Source of the DNA: a virus
Strand: one strand, 5' to 3'
DNA length: 64,000 bases
Virus record (IMG/VR): IMGVR_UViG_3300047318_000369
Span: 1-64,000 of that record
In this document: positions 41,517 to 49,577 of the stretch, in pieces
How positions within the stretch are numbered: position 1 is the stretch's first letter
Layout: every line of letters starts with the position of its first letter
Notes under the pieces: model-generated
Told to the model about the DNA's origin: nothing
Seen by the model: only the letters and a program-made list of their open reading frames with translations
The model's database searches: none
Program-made: the position numbers and the translations under genes

Positions 41517-41744
41517 ATGAGCACCGAAAGCACCACAAAGCCTGTCACGCCACTGCGGTGCACCCGCTGCGGCGACGAGGACGGGCCGTTCACCGCCGAC
41601 GGCCTGTGCGAGGAGTGCGACCCCGAGGCGCGGCTGCTGTCCGCACTGGAAGACGGCGGCTGGCTGGGGGACAACGCCCGCCGGCTCATCGACGCCTACG
41701 CGGCAGTTGTCGTCCACCGGGCGCGGGCGGGGGCTGCGCGATGA
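41517..41744 (+). CDS. Zinc-finger-like small protein
   Basis: 75 residues. CTRCGDEDGPFTADGLCEEC gives two CxxC pairs, a treble-clef-like or ribbon zinc site; the C-terminal half is a helix. Overlaps the HNH gene by 4 bases. Confidence 0.65.
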   Translation: MSTESTTKPVTPLRCTRCGDEDGPFTADGLCEECDPEARLLSALEDGGWLGDNARRLIDAYAAVVVHRARAGAAR

Positions 41745-42235
41745 CCGCCGCGGTGGAGCAAAGTCTGCGCGCCTGGGTGGAGGTCCCGGCATTGGACTCG
41801 GGAACCCAAGTGACAGTCCTTGTGGACGTCGATGACTACATAGCCCTCGATGGGCGGCGCCTGTCCATCGGCTCGCACGGCTATGCCCAGATCTGGGCGC
41901 GCCCCGGGCTGCGCCTTCTGCACAAGTGGATCATGGGCGTCCCAACCGGCACCCGGTACCGCGTAATCGTCGACCACATCAACCGCGACACGCTCGACTG
42001 CCGCCGTTCGAACTTGCGCCTAGTCACCCCGACGCAATCGAACCTCAACAGGGTGGTCGCGGCCCGGGATCTTCCCATCGGCGTCTATCGCACCCGCAAT
42101 GGCAAGTTCGACGCCCGCATCAAGCGGGCGGGCGTCGCGCATCACCTCGGAGTCTTCGATAGCCCGGAACAGGCCGCCGACGCGGTCAGTGTCGCTCGCG
42201 CCCTTTTCGACGCCCCTGCGGAGCGTGCCGCATGA
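41741..42235 (+). CDS. HNH endonuclease with AP2-like domain
   Basis: 164 residues. The N-terminal part (GYAQIWARPGLRLLHKWIMG, then VIVDHINRDTLDCRRSNLRLV) is an HNH core with the D-H-I-N-R...N-L-R pattern. The C-terminal GVYRTRNGKFDARIKRAGVAHHLGVFDS (in part) is the AP2-like module of phage homing endonucleases. Unlike most mobile HNH genes it overlaps both neighbours by 4 bases, so it is fully integrated in the operon. Confidence 0.85.
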   Translation: MTAAVEQSLRAWVEVPALDSGTQVTVLVDVDDYIALDGRRLSIGSHGYAQIWARPGLRLLHKWIMGVPTGTRYRVIVDHINRDTLDCRRSNLRLVTPTQSNLNRVVAARDLPIGVYRTRNGKFDARIKRAGVAHHLGVFDSPEQAADAVSVARALFDAPAERAA

Positions 42236-43065
42236 CCGCCGCAGTGGAGGCGCCGGCCGAGGTCGAGCCCGGCGTGTACGACATCGACGCCGAGCTGTAC
42301 CACTCGGACCCAGTTCCGGGCGGCAGTCTCTCCTCGACCGGAGCCCGCACGCTGGTCTCTCAGTGCCCGGCGAAGTTCCGGCACAGCCTGGACCACGCCG
42401 AGCCCTACAAGGCCGCCTTCGACTTCGGCACCGCCGCACACAAGGTCGTCCTCGGCGACGGGCCCGAACTGGTCCTGGTCGACGCTGCCCGCTGGGACAC
42501 CAACGCCATCAAGGCCAAGGTCGCGGAGATCCGCGAAGCCGGAAACATCCCGCTCAAGCGGCCCGACCTCGAACGCGTCCACGACATGGCGACCGTCCTC
42601 AGCCAGAACGCCGAGGCCGCCGACCTTCTCGCCCCGGGCAGCGGCACCGCAGAGCAGTCCCTGTTCTGGAAGGTCGGCAACGTCTGGTGCCGGGCCCGCA
42701 TCGACTGGCTCCGCCCCGACGACTTCGTCGACTACAAGTCCTGCCGCTCAGCCCACCCGGACGCCATCCAAAAGGCGGTCCAGGACCACGGCTACCACAT
42801 CCAGGACTACTGGTACCGGCGCGGCGCCATCGCCCTCGGCCTGATCCACCCCCAGGCGCCGTCCCACTTCATTTTTCAGGAGAAGGAACCGCCCTATCTG
42901 GTGACGGTTGCCCGCCTCGACCTCTGGCACCCCATCGCCTACCAGGCCTGCGAGCGCGCCCTGTTCCTCTACGAGACCTGCCGCGCCGCCGACGACTGGC
43001 CGGCCTACACCACCGAAACCGCATACATCTCGCCGCCCGCCTGGCTTGAGCGCCAGTTCGCCTAG
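42232..43065 (+). CDS. RecB-like PD-(D/E)XK exonuclease
   Basis: 277 residues. DFGTAAHKVVLGD, RARIDWLRPDD and FVDYKSC make the RecB-type motifs (acidic D, then D-x-K), followed by HIQDYWYRRGA with the trailing QxxxY. It matches the PDDEXK domain of exonuclease VIII-type phage recombination nucleases. With the ATPase at 43076 it makes a two-gene recombination module, which degrades DNA ends to give single strands. Confidence 0.85.
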   Translation: MTAAVEAPAEVEPGVYDIDAELYHSDPVPGGSLSSTGARTLVSQCPAKFRHSLDHAEPYKAAFDFGTAAHKVVLGDGPELVLVDAARWDTNAIKAKVAEIREAGNIPLKRPDLERVHDMATVLSQNAEAADLLAPGSGTAEQSLFWKVGNVWCRARIDWLRPDDFVDYKSCRSAHPDAIQKAVQDHGYHIQDYWYRRGAIALGLIHPQAPSHFIFQEKEPPYLVTVARLDLWHPIAYQACERALFLYETCRAADDWPAYTTETAYISPPAWLERQFA

Positions 43066-43075
43066 GAGAAACCAG

Positions 43076-44032
43076 ATGAGTCAGCTTCCCCCGCCCGTCC
43101 GCACCGGCCGCCAGCAGCCACAGGCCGACCAGTACGACGACGCCCCGTTCACCTTCCGCCCGGCCACCAAGGACGGCTTCACCGCCACCGTCGCCATCCA
43201 GGGCCCCTCCGGATCCGGCAAAACCTGGACCGGCCTCTCCATCGCCAGCGGTCTCGCCGAAGGGCAGCGGTTCGGGGTCATCGACACCGAACGCCGCGCC
43301 GCCAGCCTCTACATGCGCGACATCGACGCCACCTTCGACACCCTGCCGATGCACCGTTACGACCCGCGAGACCTCCAGAAGGCGCTCGCCGCCGCCGCCC
43401 AAAACGGCTATCCCGTCGTGATGGTCGACTCCCTCAGCCACTTCTGGAAGGGCACCGACGGCACCCTCGACCAGGTCGACAAGGCCAAGTCGAAGTACGG
43501 CGGCAACAAGTTCGCGGGGTGGAAAGACGGCACCCCCATGCAGAACGAAATGATCGAAGCGCTCATGTCCTACCCGGGGCACGTCGTCGTCACGATGCGG
43601 TCCTACGTCGACTGGGTCCTCGTCGACAAGAGCCCCGTCAACCAGGGCATGCGCGCAGAGCAGCGCCGTGGCATCGAGTTCGAGTTCGGTGTCGCCGCAG
43701 AGATGGACTCGGCCAACCGCCTGCGGTTCATCAAGTCCCGCTGCCCCGCCTTCCGTGGCCTGCTCCTCGACCAGCCGCACGGGGCGCGCGACATCGCCAA
43801 GCCGTACCTGGACTGGCTACGCGACGGCGGCAAGGAAACCGACTCCAGCGTCTGGATCGACGCGGCCAGCTCGTCCGAGGCCACCGCCGACAGCCTCCTG
43901 TCGCTGTACCGCGACGTCGAAGCGGCCAGCGCCCTCGCCACCCCACTGATGCACCCGCAGACCGGCCAGCCGACCAATCTCGGCGACTTCATCAAGGAGC
44001 GCGGCAAGGCGCTCAAGAACGCCCAGCAGTAG
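43076..44032 (+). CDS. Sak4-like RecA-fold ATPase
   Basis: 318 residues. Walker A GPSGSGKT at 43-50, then VIDTERRAASLY and a Walker B-type YPVVMVDSLSHFW. It resembles the short RecA-like (Sak4/AAA_24) single-strand annealing proteins of phage; 11 bases downstream of the exonuclease with GAGAAACCAG before ATG. Likely the annealing or loading partner in recombination and replication. A hairpin follows. Confidence 0.85.
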   Translation: MSQLPPPVRTGRQQPQADQYDDAPFTFRPATKDGFTATVAIQGPSGSGKTWTGLSIASGLAEGQRFGVIDTERRAASLYMRDIDATFDTLPMHRYDPRDLQKALAAAAQNGYPVVMVDSLSHFWKGTDGTLDQVDKAKSKYGGNKFAGWKDGTPMQNEMIEALMSYPGHVVVTMRSYVDWVLVDKSPVNQGMRAEQRRGIEFEFGVAAEMDSANRLRFIKSRCPAFRGLLLDQPHGARDIAKPYLDWLRDGGKETDSSVWIDAASSSEATADSLLSLYRDVEAASALATPLMHPQTGQPTNLGDFIKERGKALKNAQQ

Positions 44033-44044
44033 CCCACCCCGTTC

Positions 44045-44079
44045 GGCGGCCGGCCCTACCCGAAATAGGGCCGGCCGCC
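44045..44079 (+). terminator. 14-bp perfect hairpin after recombination genes
   Basis: GGCGGCCGGCCCTA (44045-44058) pairs exactly with 44066-44079; no T run. It may end or protect the recombination segment of the operon. Confidence 0.65.
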
Positions 44080-44099
44080 ACCAGACAGGAGACCACAGC

Positions 44100-44393
44100 A
44101 TGCCTGACCTTCTCGTTCAGATCGGCGGCGAGACCTTGCCGCTCCGGTCCTGCCACTGGGTTCTCTTCGGCCCGAACGACTGCGCCTACGGCTCCGAGTA
44201 CGGAGACGGCGCGGTCGATGCCGAGCAGGCCCACAAGAACCTGCGGCCCTACAAGCGCGACCGCGACCGGGAGATCAAGCAGGGCTACCGGATCGAACTC
44301 CTCAGCAAGACGCAGTGGCAGGACCAGGCCGCGGCCTGCTTCTACGGCACCTGCACCCACCAGCCCCTCCGACGTGCGGCGGTGGCCCAGTGA
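44100..44393 (+). CDS. Hypothetical early protein
   Basis: 97 residues, AGGAGACCACAGC before ATG 44100. Beta-like QIGGETLPLRSCHWVLFGP, then a basic helical stretch and two Cys near the end. Unknown. Confidence 0.55.
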   Translation: MPDLLVQIGGETLPLRSCHWVLFGPNDCAYGSEYGDGAVDAEQAHKNLRPYKRDRDREIKQGYRIELLSKTQWQDQAAACFYGTCTHQPLRRAAVAQ

Positions 44394-44785
44394 AGGCCCT
44401 CACCGTCCGGCAACCGTGGGCCGGCGCGATCGCCCATCAGACGAAGAGGGTCGAGAACCGCACCTGGCAGCTTCCGTCGAAGCACTGGGGTGCCCGCATC
44501 CTCATCCACGCCGGAGCGCAGCGGGACCGGTTCGCGGTCGTCTACGGAGACCACCTCGACGTGTACTCCGCGATCGTCGCCGTCGCCACGGTCACCGGCT
44601 GCCACTACTCGGAGGACGGCCGCTGCTGCGGTCCGTGGGGCGAGGAGAACGTCTACCACTGGGAGCTGGCCGACGTCACCGCGCTGCCCGAGCCCGTCCC
44701 GGCCAAGGGGGCGCTCGGGTTCTGGACGCCCGACGAGGAGACCGTCAACGCCGCACTCCGGCAGGACACGGGGGTGGCGTGGTGA
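44390..44785 (+). CDS. ASCH-domain protein
   Basis: 131 residues from GTG 44390. Start KALTVRQPWAGAIAHQTKRVENRTW is the ASCH signature (RQPWA...G.K..E.R); then ILIHAG and VATVTGCH. ASCH domains bind RNA or modified nucleotides and in phages may read or edit RNA. The CC near the middle (DGRCCG) is unusual. Overlaps the next gene. Confidence 0.85.
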   Translation: MKALTVRQPWAGAIAHQTKRVENRTWQLPSKHWGARILIHAGAQRDRFAVVYGDHLDVYSAIVAVATVTGCHYSEDGRCCGPWGEENVYHWELADVTALPEPVPAKGALGFWTPDEETVNAALRQDTGVAW

Positions 44786-45543
44786 GCCGCTGGTACGTCC
44801 GCCAGTCGACGAAGCGCGGCGGCATCCACCCGCCTCGCACCGCCCTCAACCGCGTCGGTGAGCCGTCGTCGGCGATGCGCCGCCAGGAAGGGCGCATCCG
44901 CGAAAAGCAGATCCTCGCCAACTATGTGCAGCTCAAGCCCGGCGTCCTCGTCATCTGGGACCGGCAGCCGCACCGCGTTGTCGAACTCGCCGAACGCCCC
45001 CTCGACCTGTGGGGCGACAAGCACGAGATGCGGTACGCCACCGCCCTTGAACGCTGGGAGCGTCTCGGACATAGGGGCGATCGGCCCGAGAAGGCCACCT
45101 GGGACGGCCGCCCCTATGTCTTCGTCCTCCAGCCCGACGGCAAGCCGCACGAGGAGCCCATCCACCTCATCGGCCCGGCCGACACATCGTGGGACGTCCT
45201 CCCCGAGCACTACGCGATCTGCTCGGCCTGCGGCGAACTCCCGCCCTGCCGCGACGAGCTGAACGAACGCGAAGCCGACCAGCAGGCAGCCAAAGCAGAC
45301 GTCGTCATGGACATCCCGCCCGGCCACTGCCTCGGCTGCGGCGAGTTCGTCACCACCCGCCAGAACGCGGCCCGCTTCCCCGGCCCCAACCTGTGGCGCC
45401 CCGACCTGCCCGAAAACTCCGCGGTGTTCCACGCCCGGCAGGAGTGCTCCGGCGAAGTCGAACGCTACCGGCGCCAGTGGGAAGCCCGCGGCAACAACGA
45501 CACCCAGCCCAGCCTCTTCGCCGACGAGGAGCCCACCTCATGA
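44782..45543 (+). CDS. Hypothetical protein with Cys clusters
   Basis: 253 residues from GTG 44782. Basic N terminus (SRWYVRQSTKRGGIHPPR), a WDRQPHRVVELAERPLDLWG segment, then CSACGELPPC and CLGCGEFV pairs that suggest zinc. Middle and C terminus helical. ATGA overlap with the next gene. Function unknown, maybe nucleic-acid binding. Confidence 0.6.
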   Translation: MSRWYVRQSTKRGGIHPPRTALNRVGEPSSAMRRQEGRIREKQILANYVQLKPGVLVIWDRQPHRVVELAERPLDLWGDKHEMRYATALERWERLGHRGDRPEKATWDGRPYVFVLQPDGKPHEEPIHLIGPADTSWDVLPEHYAICSACGELPPCRDELNEREADQQAAKADVVMDIPPGHCLGCGEFVTTRQNAARFPGPNLWRPDLPENSAVFHARQECSGEVERYRRQWEARGNNDTQPSLFADEEPTS

Positions 45544-45947
45544 CCCACATCCAGCCCGCCTTCGACGGCCCGCACCTCGCCGCCGCAGCCCCGGCCGCCA
45601 CCCGCCGCGTCATGGACGACTACGAGGCGTGGATCGACGAGGTCACACCGTTCTACGAGGCCGCCGCCGACACCCGCCAGCCGTTCACGATCGACGAGGT
45701 CGCGAGCCGCCACCACCTGCCGGATCCGCCGAAGCCGAAGAGTATGTGGGGCAGTCTGCCGCGGCGCCTCCTCGACGCCGGGATCATCCAGCACGCCGGC
45801 GCCTCCACCTCCGCCCGCGCCGGCTACTCCATGGTCCACCGGTGGATCGGCGTACCCGCCGCCCACCGCGAAGCCGTCGCCCGGCTGCGGAAAGAGCAGA
45901 AGAAGGCCGCCCGGACCGCACGCATGGACGGGCGGAGGGCCGCCTGA
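45540..45947 (+). CDS. Winged helix-like protein
   Basis: 135 residues. PFTIDEVASRHHLPDPP, then SLPRRLLDAGIIQHAG looks like an N-terminal wHTH (helix, loop, helix, wing). C-terminal half is an Arg/Lys/Ala helix. DNA binding is likely but weakly supported. Confidence 0.5.
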   Translation: MTHIQPAFDGPHLAAAAPAATRRVMDDYEAWIDEVTPFYEAAADTRQPFTIDEVASRHHLPDPPKPKSMWGSLPRRLLDAGIIQHAGASTSARAGYSMVHRWIGVPAAHREAVARLRKEQKKAARTARMDGRRAA

Positions 45948-46306
45948 TGAAGAAGACCATCCGCGACAACTACCGCCTCGAAGTCACCCCCGAAACCTGG
46001 GGCTACGGCACCCGCGTCACCGACAGCCACGAAGCCATGCAGCGCCTGCTCACCGACCTGGCGAAGGCCGTGACACGGCACGTCGACGGCGTCGAGCAGA
46101 CCGTGCCGCGCTGGGACACCCGCCAGGAGTGCTCCTTCTGCGGCCTCGGCTGGGAGGTGCTCACCGCCAAGGAAGCGGCGGACCCGCGCAGCCAGGAAGA
46201 CGAGCACTCGGTTGAGGGCGAGCCCGTCTGCTGCGAGAAGGCCATCGACGAGTTCCGGGCCGAGCGCGGGATTCCGGCGCTCGCCGAGACGGGCGGTGCG
46301 GCATGA
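45947..46306 (+). CDS. Cys-containing small protein
   Basis: 119 residues in a TGATG overlap. Helical middle (HEAMQRLLTDLAKAVTRHV), then CSFCGLGWEVL and VCCEKAID, four Cys that could bind a metal. Unknown. Confidence 0.6.
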   Translation: MKKTIRDNYRLEVTPETWGYGTRVTDSHEAMQRLLTDLAKAVTRHVDGVEQTVPRWDTRQECSFCGLGWEVLTAKEAADPRSQEDEHSVEGEPVCCEKAIDEFRAERGIPALAETGGAA

Positions 46307-46437
46307 GCCTCGCCGCACACATCGACCCCACCGACCCGCTGCTGGTCGCCATCGCCGTCGGCGCCTGCTTCGCCGCCGGTGCAGGCCTCGGCTGGCTCAT
46401 CAACTGGGCGTACAGGGCCGTCGGGAGGCGGACGTGA
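46303..46437 (+). CDS. Single-span membrane peptide (44 aa)
   Basis: 44 residues, ATG 46303 in an ATGA overlap and stop overlapping the next GTG. Hydrophobic LLVAIAVGACFAAGAGLGWLI spans the membrane; basic tail AYRAVGRRT. First of three consecutive small membrane genes. Confidence 0.55.
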   Translation: MSLAAHIDPTDPLLVAIAVGACFAAGAGLGWLINWAYRAVGRRT

Positions 46438-46583
46438 GCCACAACGGCACCCTCCCCACCGTCGCCAACTGGTACGTCAACCAGCTCGCCACCTACGGCT
46501 GGCCCGTCCTCGTCGTCACCGCCATCGCGTGGACCGCCGCCTGGTGCGGCCTCGGCGTCCTCCTCAACGGGGGGCGGTCATGA
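46434..46583 (+). CDS. Single-span membrane peptide (49 aa)
   Basis: 49 residues from GTG 46434; hydrophobic TYGWPVLVVTAIAWTAAWCG plus a short tail. Four-base overlaps at both ends. Unknown role. Confidence 0.55.
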   Translation: MSHNGTLPTVANWYVNQLATYGWPVLVVTAIAWTAAWCGLGVLLNGGRS

Positions 46584-46882
46584 ACCCCGACCTGTACGGC
46601 GCGTGGCTCACCGCCGGCAACAACCTGCAGCCCGTCGGGGCGTGGCTCGGCCGGAACTGGATCTGGCTCGCCGCCGCAGTGGTGGCCGCCGGATTCGCCT
46701 GGTGGGCGCTGCGGCGGGAACTCCGGGCCGCTGGCGAGCACGTCGCGGCCATCCTCGCCGGTCAGCGGCAGCCCGGCACCGACACGGGGCTGTACCTCAA
46801 ATGCGTCGCCATCTACGGCGACTGCGACGAACTCGACCGACTCCGCGATGCCATCGACCAGCACCGGAAGGACATGCCGTGA
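46580..46882 (+). CDS. Small membrane protein
   Basis: 100 residues. One span (WIWLAAAVVAAGFAWWAL), then a helical soluble tail with CVAIYGDCDELDRLRDAID. Third of three adjacent membrane genes. ATGA overlap before the WhiB gene. Confidence 0.55.
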   Translation: MNPDLYGAWLTAGNNLQPVGAWLGRNWIWLAAAVVAAGFAWWALRRELRAAGEHVAAILAGQRQPGTDTGLYLKCVAIYGDCDELDRLRDAIDQHRKDMP

Positions 46883-47262
46883 GCCGCTACGACTGGATGG
46901 ACAGCGCGGCCTGCGCGCAAGTCGACCCCGAAATCTTCCACCCCACCGGCAACCCCACCCGGCAGGCCAAGAACGTGTGCGCCCGCTGCCCCGTCCAACG
47001 CCAATGCGCCAGCTTCGCCCACGCCGTCGAAGGCGAAGTCAGCCACCCCCACCGGCACGGACTGTGGGCCGGAATGTCCGCCCGCGACCGGGCCGGCCGC
47101 GCCGTCGAAGACGCCCGGCTCAAGCGCGACGACACCATCTGGCGGCTCCACACCCGCGGCGGCATGACCGCCGACGAAATCGGGGTGGCCGTCGGCTGCG
47201 ACGCACGCACCGTCTACCGCGTCCTCAAGCAGACCCGCGGCTCCTACAAGGAGGCCGCGTGA
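46879..47262 (+). CDS. WhiB-family regulator with C-terminal HTH
   Basis: 127 residues. SAACAQVDPEIFHP, CARCPVQRQC and GLWAGMS are the WhiB features: four Cys for a 4Fe-4S cluster and the G-[VIL]-W-x-G turn that contacts sigma factor. Beyond the usual end is RTRGGMTADEIGVAVGC followed by RTVYRVLKQTRG, a helix-turn-helix not found in typical WhiB proteins. Likely takes over host sigma-dependent transcription. Tandem with the next WhiB gene. Confidence 0.88.
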   Translation: MSRYDWMDSAACAQVDPEIFHPTGNPTRQAKNVCARCPVQRQCASFAHAVEGEVSHPHRHGLWAGMSARDRAGRAVEDARLKRDDTIWRLHTRGGMTADEIGVAVGCDARTVYRVLKQTRGSYKEAA

Positions 47263-47636
47263 ACACCGCCGACTGGCGCCACCTCGCGGCCTGCCTCGAC
47301 CACGACCCCGAACTCTTCTTCCCCGTCGGCGACTCCAATGCCGCCCGCCTACAGGCAGAGGACGCCAAGAGGATCTGCCACACCTGCCCCGTCGTCGAGC
47401 AGTGCGCCCAGTGGGCCATCGACAACCGCATGGAGACCGGCGTGTGGGGCGGCCTCGACGAAACCCAGCTCCGCAACATCCGCCGCCACCGCACCCCATC
47501 ACGACGCACACCCGCCCGCTGCGGCACACGGCCCGGCTACAAGCGCCACCACCGCGAAGGCACACCCGTCTGCCAGCCCTGCAACGACGCCAACCGGGCT
47601 TACGCCAACCAACGACTCCAGAAGGAAGCCGCCTGA
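47259..47636 (+). CDS. WhiB-family regulator with C-terminal zinc knuckle
   Basis: 125 residues. LAACLDHDPELFFP, CHTCPVVEQC and GVWGGLDE give a canonical WhiB domain. The C-terminal extension is CGTRPGYKRHHREGTPVC then QPCNDANR, a Cys/His knuckle. GTG start in a GTGA overlap with the first WhiB gene and overlap with the methyltransferase start. Two WhiB genes side by side with different extensions suggests divided roles. Confidence 0.88.
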   Translation: MNTADWRHLAACLDHDPELFFPVGDSNAARLQAEDAKRICHTCPVVEQCAQWAIDNRMETGVWGGLDETQLRNIRRHRTPSRRTPARCGTRPGYKRHHREGTPVCQPCNDANRAYANQRLQKEAA

Positions 47637-49105
47637 TGATCACCCTGACCGACCTGTTCTGTGGGGCTGGCGGCTCCTCCACGGGCGCCATCCAGATCCC
47701 GGGCGTGGAAGTCGTCATGGCTGCGAACCACTCCCGGCACGCCATCGACACCCACCAGGCCAACCACCCCGAAACCCGACACGACTGCGCCGACATCAGC
47801 CAGGTCGTCCCCGGCCGCTACCCCGCCACGGACATCCTGTGGGCCTCCCCGGAGTGCACCAACCACTCCGTCGCGAAGGGCAAGAAGCGGGACCACGGCG
47901 AGTGGGACGACGGCCTGTTCGCCCCCGACGGCGTCAGCGAGGCAGAGATCCGCTCCCGCGCCACCATGTGGGACGTCCCACGCTTCTGCGAAGAGCACGC
48001 ATACCGCATCGTCATCGTCGAGAACGTCGTCGACTCCCGCTGGTGGGGACCCAAGTCACGGCCCGGAGCGATCTACGAGTCGTGGCTGCACACCATGCGG
48101 CACGGCCTCGGCTACTCCCACAAAGCCGTCTACCTCAACAGCATGTTCGCCGCCATGCTCGGCGACGGCGCCGCCCAGTCCCGCGACCGCAAGTACGACG
48201 TGTTCTGGCTCCCCGAGAAGGTCGAGCACGCCCCCGACTTCGACAAGTGGCTGCGGCCCACCGCCAGCTGCCCCATGCACGGTCCAGTCCGGGCGATCCA
48301 GTCCTGGAAGACAACGAAGATGTGCTCGCCAACCCGACCGTGGGGCCGGTACGGCAAGACCGGCCAGTACATGTGGCGCTGCCCGCAAGTCGCCTGCCGC
48401 AACGCCATCGTCACCCCCACAGTCCGGGCCGCCTCCCAGATCATCGACTGGGGACTGCCCGCCCGCACCATCGGCGAACGCAAGGGCACCAAAGACGAGT
48501 TGGCGGCCAACACCCTGCGCCGCATCAACGCCGGATACGAGAAGTTCTCCCGCCCATTCCTCGTCCCGAACGAGGGCCGCGAGAAGCCCCCGATGGACAT
48601 CCTCGACCCGCTGCGCACCGTCACCACCCGCAACGAGACCGGCGTCGCCCTGCCGCCCTACATGGTGGAACTCCGCGGCGGCGGATCCTCCCACCGCGCC
48701 ATCACCGAACCGCTGTCCACAGTCACCGCAGGCGGCAACCACCACTTCCTGGTGAGCGCCCCCGACATGGTCCTGCCGTACTACAGCAGCAGCATCGCCC
48801 AGCCGGCCGCGCAACCACTCGGCACCGTCACAACCGTCGAGGGCCACGCCGCGGTGTATGGGGGCCGGGTGCGATCGGTCGACGACTGCCGCTACCGGAT
48901 GTTGGAGCCGCACGAGTACCAGGCGGCGATGCACTTCCCCAAGGGGTACATCCTCACCCCGGCCGATAAGCGCACCAAGGTCAAGATGCTCGGCAATGCC
49001 GTCACGCCGAACGCCGCCCGCGACCTAGTCGCGATGGCCGTCGAAGCACTCACCGGCGAAGACATCGAGTGCCCCACCGCGCCGCAACTCGCAGCCGCCG
49101 CATGA
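47636..49105 (+). CDS. Cytosine-5 DNA methyltransferase
   Basis: 489 residues. Motif I DLFCGAGGSS at 6-15; motif IV reads SPECTNHS with Cys74 in place of the usual PPC; motif VI IVIVENV at 125-131. A target-recognition region contains two Cys pairs (CPMHG, CPQVACRNA). The C-terminal YRMLEPHEYQAAMHFP and GNAVTP complete motifs IX and X. It likely protects phage DNA from restriction. No cognate nuclease is next to it. Confidence 0.9.
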   Translation: MITLTDLFCGAGGSSTGAIQIPGVEVVMAANHSRHAIDTHQANHPETRHDCADISQVVPGRYPATDILWASPECTNHSVAKGKKRDHGEWDDGLFAPDGVSEAEIRSRATMWDVPRFCEEHAYRIVIVENVVDSRWWGPKSRPGAIYESWLHTMRHGLGYSHKAVYLNSMFAAMLGDGAAQSRDRKYDVFWLPEKVEHAPDFDKWLRPTASCPMHGPVRAIQSWKTTKMCSPTRPWGRYGKTGQYMWRCPQVACRNAIVTPTVRAASQIIDWGLPARTIGERKGTKDELAANTLRRINAGYEKFSRPFLVPNEGREKPPMDILDPLRTVTTRNETGVALPPYMVELRGGGSSHRAITEPLSTVTAGGNHHFLVSAPDMVLPYYSSSIAQPAAQPLGTVTTVEGHAAVYGGRVRSVDDCRYRMLEPHEYQAAMHFPKGYILTPADKRTKVKMLGNAVTPNAARDLVAMAVEALTGEDIECPTAPQLAAAA

Positions 49106-49188
49106 CCGCCCGCCCCCCACCGGCGCGCCGGGCCCTGACACCCATCCCGCACACCAGCCGGACATGCACCCCAAGGCAGACATAGCGA

Positions 49189-49208
49189 AGCCCCGCCGAG
49201 GCGGGGCT
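49189..49208. terminator. Hairpin between convergent methyltransferase and antitoxin
   Basis: AGCCCCGC (49189-49196) and GCGGGGCT (49201-49208) with CGAG loop. It is near the stops of both convergent genes. Confidence 0.75.
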
Positions 49209-49227
49209 GGGAGGAGACGAGGTGACG

Positions 49228-49515
49228 TCAGTCGGAAGTGCCGGCCATGACGCCGTCGTACAGGTCGGCGTAGTGCGCGCGGAAGGTGTTCGCGACCGAC
49301 GTGTCCTCGTCGAAGACGGTGCGGAGCTGGGCAACCAGGGCCGCTTGAGCCTTCGCCTGCTCGTAGAAGTCCATGCCGACCAGGACGACGACCTGCTTGC
49401 CGCGGGACGTGAGCACGGTCGTCTCGTCGAAGTAGCGGGCCCTCTCGATCGCCTCAGCGAGCGAGTTCCGTACCTCGGCGATCGACTTCTGGTGCTCCTT
49501 CTTCGGCGCGGTCAT
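49228..49515 (-). CDS. Phd/YefM-type antitoxin-like protein
   Basis: 95 residues on the minus strand inside a rightward operon. SIAEVRNSLAEAIERARYFDETTVLTSRGKQVVVLVGMDFYE (in part) is the Phd/YefM fold: N-terminal DNA-binding region and a C-terminal tail that would bind a toxin. No toxin gene lies beside it. ATG 49515 is six bases after the -10 (leaderless). It may be a stand-alone regulator or an anti-toxin against host systems. Confidence 0.75.
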   Translation of the reverse strand: MTAPKKEHQKSIAEVRNSLAEAIERARYFDETTVLTSRGKQVVVLVGMDFYEQAKAQAALVAQLRTVFDEDTSVANTFRAHYADLYDGVMAGTSD

Positions 49516-49521
49516 GTCCGG

Positions 49522-49577
49522 AGTGTACCTCAGGATCATGGTGTACATGAGCGCGTTCAACGCTATGATGTACATGA
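49522..49577. promoter_or_regulatory. Divergent promoters with TGTAC operators
   Basis: Three GTGTAC/ATGTACAT sites at 49523-49528, 49541-49548 and 49568-49577. The leftward -10 TACACT (49527-49522) lies six bases before the antitoxin ATG and overlaps the first site. The rightward -10 TATGAT (49564-49569) has TGTACA 16 bases upstream (49542-49547) as its -35-like element and lies next to the third site. Autoregulation by the Phd-like protein is inferred. Confidence 0.6.

Noticed and set aside
43519-44781. The upstream part of the long open frame that ends at 45543
   Set aside because: It overlaps the Sak4-like and ASCH genes in another frame; the real gene starts at GTG 44782 in a GTGA overlap.
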